Of a DNA stretch of 11,693 nucleotides, positions 1 to 6,768 are shown one piece after another. How positions within the stretch are numbered: position 1 is the first letter of the stretch; every line of letters starts with the position of its first letter. A program made the position numbers and the translations under genes. Source of the stretch: Pseudomonadota bacterium (GTDB lineage Bacteria; Pseudomonadota; Gammaproteobacteria; Pseudomonadales; Cellvibrionaceae); the NCBI GenBank assembly GCA_023416875.1, contig JAEZGT010000296.1:1-11693 (forward strand). The letters run 5' to 3'. The notes under the pieces are model-generated. The model worked only from the letters and a program-made list of their open reading frames with translations. It did not search any database and was not told where the DNA came from.

Positions 1-643
1 ATTCTACGGCAACATCGCTGGCGAACGTCTGGGTGAATTTGGCCGTTTCGCTGAAATCGTATTGATACAACGCGGACAACCGTACCATCGCCGATTCTTC
101 ATAGATGTTGTCTGTCACCAACTCGCCATCGGCGTTGCGGACTTCATCGGTGCGACTGAACGACATACCGGGACCGACGCTGTAATCGAAGAAAGAACTC
201 GCACCTTGGAACAATCGGTCGGAATAACCCGCTGCTATGGCCGCCTGGAAGTCGTAACCGCTGAACCGGTCGTCGTCGTAAGAGCCGAAAATAAACAGCG
301 CGCGGTGGGCGTTATCCAGTTTGTAATCCGCCTGGGCGGAGGCGAAGTATTTTTCCGCCGTCACCTGGCTCTCCTGCCAAGTAACACCTCCTTCTGTTAC
401 TTCGAGTTGGTCTTCCTTATACAAACCTTCGAGCACGTACTGATTGCGCCAGCTGCTCAGTTCCTGTTTCAACTTCAGTTTTGCCTTCAGGGCAGTGGAT
501 TCGGTGTTGCCAGAGGTCACCAGCACGCCCAACTCGGCGTCGGCGGCCAGCGGTTGAACTGGCTCCTGGGCGAGGGCCCGGCTGGCCAGCGCAGCTTCCA
601 GAACAAAAACAGTCATCACACCTAATGCAGTGCTTTTTCTCAT
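1..643 (-). CDS. DUF481-type outer-membrane beta-barrel protein (5' part, runs off left edge)
   Basis: This reading frame has no stop inside the window; 214 codons are present and the C-terminus lies beyond base 1. The start is ATG at 641-643, six bases after a GGAG ribosome binding site at 650-653. Residues 1-25 form a signal peptide: MRK, a hydrophobic stretch, then an ALA cleavage site before Q26. The mature part begins with a 'DAELGVLVTSGNTES' segment, the hallmark of the DUF481 / YdiY-like 'salt-induced outer membrane protein' family. Alternating hydrophobic/polar strands rich in Tyr, Phe and Asp follow (for example ALFIFGSYDDDRFSGYDFQA), as in an outer-membrane barrel. Family members lack a well-established substrate. 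It lies 52 bases after the fructokinase stop on the same strand, so it may be co-transcribed or use its own promoter. Family assignment is from recognised motifs; the role is unknown. Confidence 0.85.
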   Translation of the reverse strand, partial: MRKSTALGVMTVFVLEAALASRALAQEPVQPLAADAELGVLVTSGNTESTALKAKLKLKQELSSWRNQYVLEGLYKEDQLEVTEGGVTWQESQVTAEKYFASAQADYKLDNAHRALFIFGSYDDDRFSGYDFQAAIAAGYSDRLFQGASSFFDYSVGPGMSFSRTDEVRNADGELVTDNIYEESAMVRLSALYQYDFSETAKFTQTFASDVAVE

Positions 644-668
644 TACAAGCTCCTAAGGGTATTTTTGA

Positions 669-699
669 ATTATGGCGGTGCCGAGGGAGGGAAAGTCAG
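669..699 (-). promoter_or_regulatory. Possible promoter for the DUF481 gene
   Basis: On the minus strand a CATAAT hexamer (669-674, five of six matches to TATAAT) follows a CTGACT hexamer (694-699, four of six matches to TTGACA). The spacer is 19 bases, longer than ideal. The -35 element overlaps the fructokinase stop codon. It would allow the barrel gene to be expressed independently of the kinase. This is pattern matching only. Confidence 0.3.
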
Positions 700-1580
700 G
701 ATTGCTGCGCCAAGGCGATGGCGCCGAGCGCACCCGCGCGACCACCCAATCCCGGCGCGCTGATGAAGTTTTCCACCTCGGCGCGTTGATCGCCGACGTA
801 GCCGTTGATTTGCGCCAGATATGCTTGGCGCACCAAGGGCAACAAAACCGCGCGCTCCATCACCCCACCGCCCAATAAGATGCGCTGGGGGGAGTACATG
901 AGCGTCAGATTGACGCACATAAGCGCGAGATAATGCGCCTGCAGTTCCCAGGCGGGATGGCTGTCCGGCAGGCTTAGCGGACTCTGCTGCCAGCGCTGTT
1001 GCAACGCCGGCCCCGCCGCCAAGCCCTCGAGACAACCACCGTGGTAGGGACAGGCTCCCGAAAAAGGGTCGCCAGTATAACGCGGCACGAGCATATGGCC
1101 TGCCTCGGGATGCATCCGGCCATGCAAAAGGCGCCCATCCACCATAACGCCAGCGCCAATGCCGGTGCCGATGGTGACGTAGACCACACTGTGCAGATCG
1201 CGGGCGGCGCCCCAGCGATGCTCAGCCAGCAGCGCGCCGTTTACATCGGTGTCGAAATGGATCGGCACAGCCAGGGCATCGCGGAAATAGCCCACGAGAT
1301 CGGTGTTGGACCATTGAGGTTTTGGCGTGGACGTGATGAAGCCGAAGGTGGGTGAATCTTTATGCAGGTCGATGGGGCCAAAGCTGGCGATTCCCAAAGC
1401 GGCAAATTCCCCATGCTCTTGCCGGGCCCGCAGAAAAAAATCCCGACATGCCGCCAGCGTCGTCGCGGGATCTGCCACCGGAATTTTTTCGTGGACCAGC
1501 ACCCGATCAGGGCCGGTCGCGACAATGCATTTAAATTCAGTACCGCCAGCATCTATGCCAGCGTAAATGGGCTCATTCAT
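696..1580 (-). CDS. ROK-family fructokinase (ScrK type)
   Basis: Predicted 294-residue cytoplasmic kinase, EC 2.7.1.4 type, phosphorylating fructose with ATP to fructose-6-phosphate. The N-terminal phosphate-binding motif is DAGGT (10-14). FGPID (67-71) and ITSTPKPQW (82-90) are characteristic of the ScrK branch. The catalytic Asp is in the TDVNG motif (D112), and TIGTGIGAG (136-144) forms the second phosphate loop. A His-Cys-His-Cys zinc set is visible as H162, C177, H180 and C183 within EAGH and CPYHGGCLEG; this spacing is the fructokinase version rather than the CxCGxxGC form of other ROK proteins. ATG at 1578-1580 is chosen over an upstream TTG because GGGGAG lies nine bases before it and conserved sequence begins there. 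Its start overlaps the stop of the upstream JetD-like gene by eight bases, suggesting translational coupling. No sucrose or fructan gene is adjacent, so the physiological substrate is inferred from the family. Confidence 0.9.
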   Translation of the reverse strand: MNEPIYAGIDAGGTEFKCIVATGPDRVLVHEKIPVADPATTLAACRDFFLRARQEHGEFAALGIASFGPIDLHKDSPTFGFITSTPKPQWSNTDLVGYFRDALAVPIHFDTDVNGALLAEHRWGAARDLHSVVYVTIGTGIGAGVMVDGRLLHGRMHPEAGHMLVPRYTGDPFSGACPYHGGCLEGLAAGPALQQRWQQSPLSLPDSHPAWELQAHYLALMCVNLTLMYSPQRILLGGGVMERAVLLPLVRQAYLAQINGYVGDQRAEVENFISAPGLGGRAGALGAIALAQQS

Positions 1581-2718
1581 GATGCCGATCTCCCCGCCAA
1601 TGGAGGTTGGCAACACTGACCGCTTCCTGATCCACAAAGGCCAGTTGCTCCTCCATAGCCGGCATCAACACATAGTCTGCATAAGGGCACTGGGTGCCGC
1701 CCGGATGATATTGTTTTTCCTTGTCTCCGCCGATGGACGAATGGCCGCGGCCTTCGTACAGCATCGCCACCATGGGCTGATACCCCGGCTGCCACGCCTC
1801 CACCCCTGGAAATACCTGCTTGAGGGCGGCCAGTATCGCCATGCCGGCAAAATCCAGGTCGCCCCAAAAGAAGCTGGGCAGTTGCCGATGGCCCAACCAG
1901 AATTCGATAAACCGCTCCCGCTCGGCGGGGCTTACGAGATTCACATAACTGAACACCGCCTGGCCGGCTTCCCGCACCCGCAGAGCCGCGCCGCGAAAAC
2001 CTGCAAGATAGATGAGCCCCGTTTTGGCCGGTGTCAGGGCAACCAGACCGAGATAGGTGTCCTGGTTCTCCACAAACAGAATTTCCTCAAATTGCTCCGG
2101 CAGATAAACCGAGAGCAACAGCGGACGGCTGAGGATTTTGTGGGCGAGGCTGGGAAAGGTGGCAAACAAGAGCTGATCGCGCCGGTCGAGAAATTTGGAT
2201 GCACCCCAGAAACAACGGGCGGAGAGCTGGCGCAAGGTCATGGGGCGGGTGAGCGCGGCGGGGATGGCTGCAAAAGCCGCCGCCAATTGTTCGTAGGTGC
2301 GGCCGGGGAAACGCAACACTTCGCGCCGCAGGGCCTCACCGCCATCTTCGAACACCTCCAGATAGCGGGCGAGCGCGGTGTTCCACAGATGCTGCCGCGG
2401 ATCGAAAGCTGGCCGCTCCAGCCACAGGCGCACCGTCTCCTCGGCTTCGTACTTCAATTGAATGAGGCCATCGTCGTAATCGTTGTTTCCAGGACGCTGG
2501 CGCGCCTTGAGCTTGAGATCCAGCACTCCGATTTTAGCCAGGTGTTGCAGGTCGTCCCAGACCACGTCCACTTGGCTCTGGTCGGCAAAGTCATAGAGTT
2601 CAGGGGTTTCACGGGCGGAACACTTGAGCTGCCAGCGCATCCGGCCGGAATCCGCCTTGTCCAGCAGGCGGTGTAGCAAGGCATGGGTTTCTTCGGTCAA
2701 CAGAGGGGCTTCGCTCAT
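1573..2718 (-). CDS. Orphan JetD-like (DUF2220) TOPRIM-domain protein
   Basis: Predicted 381-residue soluble protein. The C-terminal half carries signatures of the Wadjet JetD C-terminal (DUF2220) TOPRIM fold: LFVENQDTYL (214-223) supplies the acidic residue E217, WGDLDFAGMAIL (285-296) the DxD pair D287/D289, and DQE (363-365) near the C-terminus a further acidic residue. A helical segment with SKFLDRR (174-180) precedes them, as in JetD relatives. In Wadjet, JetD is the nuclease that cleaves closed circular DNA with the JetABC condensin. No jetA, jetB or jetC is in the window. The first ~170 residues do not match the DUF3322 domain I would expect in JetD; they look helical or winged-helix-like (DDLQHLAKIGVLDLKLK, 55-71). 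ATG at 2716-2718 is chosen because AAGGA sits seven bases upstream; a TTG two codons earlier is too close. The gene follows the rpoH terminator and overlaps the fructokinase start. A DNA-cleaving or DNA-binding role is inference. Confidence 0.72.
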   Translation of the reverse strand: MSEAPLLTEETHALLHRLLDKADSGRMRWQLKCSARETPELYDFADQSQVDVVWDDLQHLAKIGVLDLKLKARQRPGNNDYDDGLIQLKYEAEETVRLWLERPAFDPRQHLWNTALARYLEVFEDGGEALRREVLRFPGRTYEQLAAAFAAIPAALTRPMTLRQLSARCFWGASKFLDRRDQLLFATFPSLAHKILSRPLLLSVYLPEQFEEILFVENQDTYLGLVALTPAKTGLIYLAGFRGAALRVREAGQAVFSYVNLVSPAERERFIEFWLGHRQLPSFFWGDLDFAGMAILAALKQVFPGVEAWQPGYQPMVAMLYEGRGHSSIGGDKEKQYHPGGTQCPYADYVLMPAMEEQLAFVDQEAVSVANLHWRGDRHHE

Positions 2719-2781
2719 GATCAAATCCTTGCTGGGCTGAGGGAACTTGAACTTAATATGAGTGAAAAAAAGCAGTCATGC

Positions 2782-2812
2782 AAAAAATAAAAAAGCCGCT
2801 CTAAGCGGCTTT
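2782..2812 (-). terminator. Rho-independent terminator after rpoH
   Basis: On the minus strand, AAAGCCGCT (2804-2812) and AGCGGCTTT (2792-2800) form a perfect nine-base-pair stem with a three-base loop, followed by TTTATTTTTT. It begins 26 bases after the rpoH stop and should separate rpoH from the JetD-like/fructokinase genes. Those genes therefore need a promoter in the remaining ~65 bases. A weak TATTAA hexamer (2753-2758) with TTGCAT (2778-2783) is the best candidate there, with a 19-base spacer. Confidence 0.92.
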
Positions 2813-2838
2813 AGTAGAAACTCCAGAGACGAAGCGGC

Positions 2839-3693
2839 TCACGCCTCGATCATCACCCGCACTTTTTTCATGGCGTTTTTCTCCAGCTGGCGAATGCGCT
2901 CCGCTGATACGCCGTATTCTGCGGCCAGTTCGTGCAAGGTGGCCTTCTCTTCGTTCAACCAGCGTTTCTGCAGAATGTCGCGGCTGCGGTCGTCGAGTTT
3001 TTCCAGCGCGGTTTCCAGATTGCTGACGCTGTTATCTTCCCAGTCAGCATTTTCCAGCATAACGGCCGGGTCAAAACGACGGTCTTCCAGATAATTGACC
3101 GGCGCCTGATAGGCGGTATCGTCATCGTCGTCCACACCCGCGTCAAAGCCGGCGTCAAACGCGGCTAAGCGGCCTTCCATATCGTGGACATGTTTTACGT
3201 CCACGTTCAGGTCTTTGGCCACCGCTTCGGCTTCAGCTCGGCTCAGCCAACCCAAATGTTTTTTCTGGCCGCGCAGGTTGAAGAACAATTTGCGTTGAGC
3301 CTTGGTGGTGGCGATTTTGACGATGCGCCAGTTGCGCAGGATGAATTCGTGAATCTCGGCCTTGATCCAATGCACCGCGAAGGAGATCAAGCGCACACCT
3401 TTTTCGGGATTGAAGCGCTTCACCGCTTTCATCAGGCCTACGTTGCCTTCCTGGATCAGGTCGCCCTGAGCCAAGCCGTAACCCGAGTAGGATTTAGCGA
3501 TATGCACCACAAAACGCAGATGCGCCATAACCAGACGGCGCGCGGCGTCGAGGTTGTTGCGATAGTAAAGGTCCTCCGCGAGAGCCTTTTCTTCTTCAGC
3601 GGAGAGGATCGAGAACCCGTTGACGACCTGAATGTACGCCGTCAGGTTCTGACCTGGTGCGAGAATGTCGACAGGTTGTAATTGGGTGCCCAT
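2839..3693 (-). CDS. rpoH: RNA polymerase heat-shock sigma factor sigma-32
   Basis: Directs RNA polymerase to heat-shock promoters for chaperone and protease genes. The 284-residue product equals the length of E. coli RpoH. Region 2 is clear: HLRFVVHIAKSYSGYGL (58-74), DLIQEGNVGLMKAV (78-91) and SFAVHWIKAEIHEF (104-117) for core binding and -10 recognition. The RpoH box QRKLFFNLR (133-141), which distinguishes this sigma from other group members and contributes to core binding, is intact. Region 4.2 is the helix-turn-helix at 251-279, ending RIRQLEKNAMKKVR, for the -35 element. An Asp-rich linker (D187-D192) lies between regions 2 and 4. ATG at 3691-3693 is chosen over an upstream frame start because GGAGG (3703-3707) precedes it and length fits the family. 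It lies 188 bases downstream of ftsX, with its own promoter candidates and a terminator after it. ftsYEX-rpoH order is conserved in gammaproteobacteria. Confidence 0.98.
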   Translation of the reverse strand: MGTQLQPVDILAPGQNLTAYIQVVNGFSILSAEEEKALAEDLYYRNNLDAARRLVMAHLRFVVHIAKSYSGYGLAQGDLIQEGNVGLMKAVKRFNPEKGVRLISFAVHWIKAEIHEFILRNWRIVKIATTKAQRKLFFNLRGQKKHLGWLSRAEAEAVAKDLNVDVKHVHDMEGRLAAFDAGFDAGVDDDDDTAYQAPVNYLEDRRFDPAVMLENADWEDNSVSNLETALEKLDDRSRDILQKRWLNEEKATLHELAAEYGVSAERIRQLEKNAMKKVRVMIEA

Positions 3694-3724
3694 TTTGGGA
3701 ATCCTCCTAATGAATGGCCGGTGG

Positions 3725-3733
3725 AGTGTAGCA
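3725..3733 (-). promoter_or_regulatory. Extended -10 promoter candidate, proximal to rpoH
   Basis: The minus strand reads TGCTACACT, a TG-N extended -10 element followed by a hexamer with four of six consensus matches. Transcription would begin near 3718, giving a leader of about 25 bases that still contains the Shine-Dalgarno site. No good -35 element lies at the right distance. Confidence 0.35.
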
Positions 3734-3760
3734 CTCGTCACGCGGCATGACTACCGGCGC

Positions 3761-3788
3761 AATTTAAGGCTTTTAGCCCGATTTTCAA
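3761..3788 (-). promoter_or_regulatory. Sigma-70-like promoter candidate upstream of rpoH
   Basis: On the minus strand TTGAAA (3783-3788, five of six matches) is followed after 16 bases by TAAATT (3761-3766, four of six). Transcription would start near 3754, giving a leader of about 60 bases that opens with one arm of the inverted repeat at 3717-3758. Hexamer matching only; the conserved multi-promoter layout of rpoH genes makes it plausible. Confidence 0.45.
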
Positions 3789-3792
3789 GCCG

Positions 3793-3819
3793 TTAGATGG
3801 GTGGAAGGTCACAGAGTTC
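3793..3819 (-). promoter_or_regulatory. Sigma-E-like promoter candidate upstream of rpoH
   Basis: The minus strand has GAACTC (3814-3819), close to the sigma-E -35 consensus GAACTT with its AAC core. A 16-base spacer leads to TCTAA (3793-3797), close to the -10 forms TCTGA/TCTAA. E. coli rpoH is known to have a sigma-E promoter with this architecture, used under extreme heat or envelope stress. The expected start is near 3787. The site lies in the ftsX-rpoH gap and abuts the sigma-70-like -35 element. The function here is inferred. Confidence 0.45.
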
Positions 3820-3881
3820 GGTGCTGTCTTCAATCGATTTGATCTGGACCAAATAAGAACAAAATACGGGGCTGTTCTCTT

Positions 3882-4850
3882 CTATCGAGGTTCGATGGCG
3901 CTCAGATGCCGGCCTACGGCGAGCCACGCGCCCAACAGACCGAGACCAACACAACAAGCCGTCAGCACGACGCATCCCAACAGTCCCAAACCCTGCAGCA
4001 CAAAGGTGTTCTGATAGGTTGCCGCCAAGTTGCGCACCGGACCGCCCAACAAGGCCACGCCAACACTCACCAGCAAGCAGGCGAGCAAACCGCCGATAAC
4101 GCCGTACCAGAAACCCGTGTAGAGAAAAGGCCGGCGCACAAAACCATCCGTACCGCCTACTAACTTGATCACCACAATTTCCTCACGCCGACTCTCGATC
4201 TCCAGGCGGATGGTATTGCCGATCACTAACAGCACGCCCGCACCCAGTAACGCCGCAAGCCCCAAAACCAATTGCTTGCCAAGATCCATGATGGCGTTGA
4301 GACGGCGCACCCATTCCATGTCCAGGCTGACACCATCCACCAGCGGATCGGCCGCAATGCGCTGGCGCAGTGACTCCAAGCTTGATGGCTCGACCGCCGT
4401 GGGAGTGATCACCAATGCGGGCGGCAGCGGGTTGCTGTCCAGTGCCGCCAGCGCCTCGCTGAAGCCGGATTGAGATTGGAAGGACTGCAACGCCTGCTCA
4501 GGGGAGATGTATTCCAGCTCTCGAATCTCCGGCATCTTTCGCAAAGACTCGCGCAAGCTGGTGATCGCTGCCTCCTGCGCGCCGGTTTTCAGGAATACCG
4601 TCATTTTAGGGTTGGCGTCCCAGCGGTCACCGAGACGCTGCACATTGCCCAAAGCGAGCAACAAGGTCGCCGGCAACGCCAAAGCTATGGCAACCACTAG
4701 TGCGGTCATCAGGGTTTGCAGTGGTGTTTCGGCGAGCCGACCGAAACTGTCCAGCGCCGAAGTCCGGTGATGCTGCCGCCACGCCTGCCAGTGATCGGCT
4801 AGGCCTGTGCGCGAGAGGCGCGCGCCGCGCGCGGTGGCTTCGCGGTTCAT
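3882..4850 (-). CDS. ftsX: Cell division protein FtsX (ABC-like permease subunit)
   Basis: Inner-membrane partner of FtsE. Together they relay ATP hydrolysis through the divisome to periplasmic activators of peptidoglycan amidases such as EnvC. The 322-residue protein has the FtsX topology: a cytoplasmic N-terminus (1-45), TM1 (about 46-68), a large periplasmic domain (about 70-190), and TM2-TM4 near 194-213, 244-268 and 287-311. The periplasmic part contains the family pattern MTVFLK (83-88) and LEYISPEQAL (112-121), and the conserved cytoplasmic loop IRLEIESRREEIVVIKLVGGTDGFVRRPFL spans 214-243. It is somewhat shorter than the ~350-residue E. coli protein, mainly at the N-terminus. ATG at 4848-4850 overlaps the ftsE stop as ATGA and is preceded inside ftsE by GGAG. 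This argues for translational coupling in ftsY-ftsE-ftsX. Confidence 0.97.
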   Translation of the reverse strand: MNREATARGARLSRTGLADHWQAWRQHHRTSALDSFGRLAETPLQTLMTALVVAIALALPATLLLALGNVQRLGDRWDANPKMTVFLKTGAQEAAITSLRESLRKMPEIRELEYISPEQALQSFQSQSGFSEALAALDSNPLPPALVITPTAVEPSSLESLRQRIAADPLVDGVSLDMEWVRRLNAIMDLGKQLVLGLAALLGAGVLLVIGNTIRLEIESRREEIVVIKLVGGTDGFVRRPFLYTGFWYGVIGGLLACLLVSVGVALLGGPVRNLAATYQNTFVLQGLGLLGCVVLTACCVGLGLLGAWLAVGRHLSAIEPR

Positions 4851-5515
4851 GCCAGAGCTCCATCGTGAGTCAGCTGACCGCGCTCGAGGGTCAGCACCCG
4901 CGCGCCGACCGAGCGGATCAGAGACCAGTCGTGACTGGCGATCAGTACAGTTACCCCTACCTGATTAAATTCACAGAACAGCTGCATGATATCCGCTGAC
5001 AGGTTCGGATCCAGATTGCCAGTCGGTTCGTCCGCTAGCAGTACCGGAGGCTTATTCACCACTGCCCGGGCGATTCCCACCCGCTGTTGTTCGCCGCCGG
5101 ACAGCGTAATGGGGTAGGCGCGCTCGTGTTCAAGCAGGCCGACCTTGTCCAGCGCTGCGCGCACGCGTCTGCCGATCTCCCGCGAAGGCACGCCAGCGAT
5201 CTGCAGAGGCAGCGCCACATTGTCGAAGACGCTGCGGTCAAAGAGCAGTTGGTGGTTCTGAAAGACCACACCCACTTGGCGGCGGTGAAAGGGAATTTGA
5301 CTCGAGCGCAGGCGATCCAGATTGCGCCCGCCGATGATCACCTGACCTTGGGTAGGCCTCTCGATGAGCATGATGAGCTTCATCAGTGTGCTTTTACCGG
5401 CCCCCGAATGGCCGGTTAGGAACACCATCTCACCTGCGTCAACTTGCAGGGACACTCGCGTCAGCGCCTCGTAGCCGTTGGAATACCGCTTGCTGACGTT
5501 GTGGAATTCGATCAT
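4847..5515 (-). CDS. ftsE: Cell division ATP-binding protein FtsE
   Basis: Cytoplasmic ATPase of the FtsEX complex at the division septum. The 222-residue product has every ABC ATPase element: Walker A GHSGAGKST (35-43), Q-loop Q86 in VVFQNHQLL, signature LSGGEQQR (138-145), Walker B VLLADEPTGNLD (158-169) with catalytic E163, and H-loop H195 in ASHD. The sequence FQNHQLLFDRSVFDNVALPL is the FtsE version of this region rather than that of LolD-like relatives. The ATG overlaps the ftsY stop by four bases (ATGA, 5512-5515) and the stop overlaps the ftsX start the same way. The three genes should therefore be translated from one mRNA in fixed ratio. No key residue is missing. Confidence 0.98.
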   Translation of the reverse strand: MIEFHNVSKRYSNGYEALTRVSLQVDAGEMVFLTGHSGAGKSTLMKLIMLIERPTQGQVIIGGRNLDRLRSSQIPFHRRQVGVVFQNHQLLFDRSVFDNVALPLQIAGVPSREIGRRVRAALDKVGLLEHERAYPITLSGGEQQRVGIARAVVNKPPVLLADEPTGNLDPNLSADIMQLFCEFNQVGVTVLIASHDWSLIRSVGARVLTLERGQLTHDGALA

Positions 5516-6768
5516 GCGGAGGTGGACTGATCACTGCTGAACAAGGCGTCAACAAAAGGCTTCGCAGCGAAGGGCTGGAGATCGTCTATGCCTTCACCGA
5601 CGCCGATAAAGCGGATCGGCAGTTTGTGTTTTTCCGTGAGCGCGAAAATAACACCGCCCTTGGCGGTGCCATCAAGCTTGGTCAGCGCTATGCCCGTCAC
5701 CCCTGCGCTTTCGCGGAAGATATCGGCTTGGCTGACGGCGTTCTGACCGGTGCCGGCATCCAGCACCAACAGCACCTCGTGGGGCGCAGTAGCGTCCAAC
5801 TTGCCCATAACACGGCGCACCTTGGACAGCTCGTCCATCAGATGGCTCTTGTTGTGGAGGCGTCCGGCGGTATCGGCGATAACCACATCCACCCCGCGTG
5901 ACTTGGCTGCAGCGATAGCGTCATAGATGACCGACGCGCTGTCGGCACCCGTATGCTGCGCCACCACGGGAACCTTGTTGCGCTCGCCCCAGATCTGCAG
6001 CTGCTCCACCGCCGCTGCGCGGAAGGTGTCCCCCGCAGCCAGCATCACCGACTTGCCTTCATTCTGCAGCCGCTTGGCGAGCTTGCCGATGGTGGTGGTT
6101 TTGCCCACTCCATTAACGCCCACCACGAGAATCACGAACGGCTTGTTAGCACTGCTAATCTGCAAAGGCTGCTCGACCGGCTGCAGCAGGGCGCGCAGTT
6201 CGGTTTGCAGAGCTTGGTACAGAGCGCCCGAATCCGCCAGCTGTTTGCGGGCGACTTTGCCAGTGAGGATATCGATCAGCCGTGTCGTCGCTTCGACGCC
6301 GACATCCGCCACCAGCAACTGGGTTTCCAACTCTTCCAGCAGTTCATCGTCTATGACTTTCTTGCCCAGCAACAGATTGCCCAGACCCTCGCTGAATTGG
6401 GTGCTGGTGCGTTTTAGCCCTTGCTTGATCCGGGCGAAAAAGCCCACTTTTTTATTGCCGTCTTCGGCTACAGGCTTAGCATCTTCGATGACGGGTTTAA
6501 CATCTTCGACAATGGCTTGGGTGTCTACAACGACAGGCTTGCTGTCTTGGACAGGGGGTTTAACGTCTTCGACGACAATCGACTGGATGTCTTCAACTTC
6601 GACCTCGACAGCCGGCTCGACCGCTTCAGCTGATACAGGACTAGAAGATTGTGTTACCTCAGGCTCTGGAGTAGATTGCCCCGCAATGTCCACTTCAGAC
6701 GTCGATTCAGGCGAGACGGGTTTTTCCGCCGCATCTTTGTTTTTGTTACGTTTAAAGAAAGAGAACAT
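5512..6768 (-). CDS. ftsY: Signal recognition particle receptor FtsY
   Basis: SRP receptor GTPase that docks SRP-ribosome complexes at the inner membrane for co-translational insertion. The 418-residue protein starts MFSFFKRNK, a short amphipathic/basic membrane-targeting tip. An acidic A-domain (about 11-105) rich in Glu, Asp, Val and Pro follows, with two copies of a ~15-residue VEDVKP..D.KPV unit (64-79 and 86-100). The NG domain follows: helical N part from about 107, P-loop GVNGVGKT (217-224), DTFRAAAVEQL (247-257), DTAGR (299-303), TKLDGTAKGG (363-372) and GEGIDDLQPF (391-400). The start is uncertain. ATG at 6766-6768 fits the family N-terminus but AAGG lies only two bases before it. 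GTG at 6775-6777, adding three residues, has a slightly better-placed GCGGA. A farther ATG would overlap rsmD and is unlikely. First gene of ftsYEX. Confidence 0.97.
   Translation of the reverse strand: MFSFFKRNKNKDAAEKPVSPESTSEVDIAGQSTPEPEVTQSSSPVSAEAVEPAVEVEVEDIQSIVVEDVKPPVQDSKPVVVDTQAIVEDVKPVIEDAKPVAEDGNKKVGFFARIKQGLKRTSTQFSEGLGNLLLGKKVIDDELLEELETQLLVADVGVEATTRLIDILTGKVARKQLADSGALYQALQTELRALLQPVEQPLQISSANKPFVILVVGVNGVGKTTTIGKLAKRLQNEGKSVMLAAGDTFRAAAVEQLQIWGERNKVPVVAQHTGADSASVIYDAIAAAKSRGVDVVIADTAGRLHNKSHLMDELSKVRRVMGKLDATAPHEVLLVLDAGTGQNAVSQADIFRESAGVTGIALTKLDGTAKGGVIFALTEKHKLPIRFIGVGEGIDDLQPFAAKPFVDALFSSDQSTSA

Noticed and set aside
62..625. Open plus-strand frame of 187 codons over the left end
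   Set aside because: It lies opposite the DUF481 gene, which has a signal peptide, ribosome binding site and family motif. The plus frame has none of these.
674..689. A 16-base string matching 8047-8062 at 14 positions
   Set aside because: One copy is an arm of the ridA terminator and the other lies in a gene gap with no partner arm or T tract. Two short copies do not make a repeat family.
1567..2676. Long plus-strand frame of 369 codons opposite the JetD-like gene
   Set aside because: Antisense frames of this size arise in GC-rich DNA. The minus frame has TOPRIM motifs, a ribosome binding site and coupling to the next gene; the plus frame shows no recognisable domain.
1573..2718. A complete Wadjet defence system
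   Set aside because: Only the JetD-like component is present. No condensin-like, kleisin-like or kite-like gene lies in the window.
3843..3881. Weak stem after ftsX (GAGAACA with TGTTCTT)
   Set aside because: The stem is AT-rich with an 11-base loop, one G-U pair and no proper T tract, so it is not called as a terminator; read-through from ftsX into rpoH remains possible.
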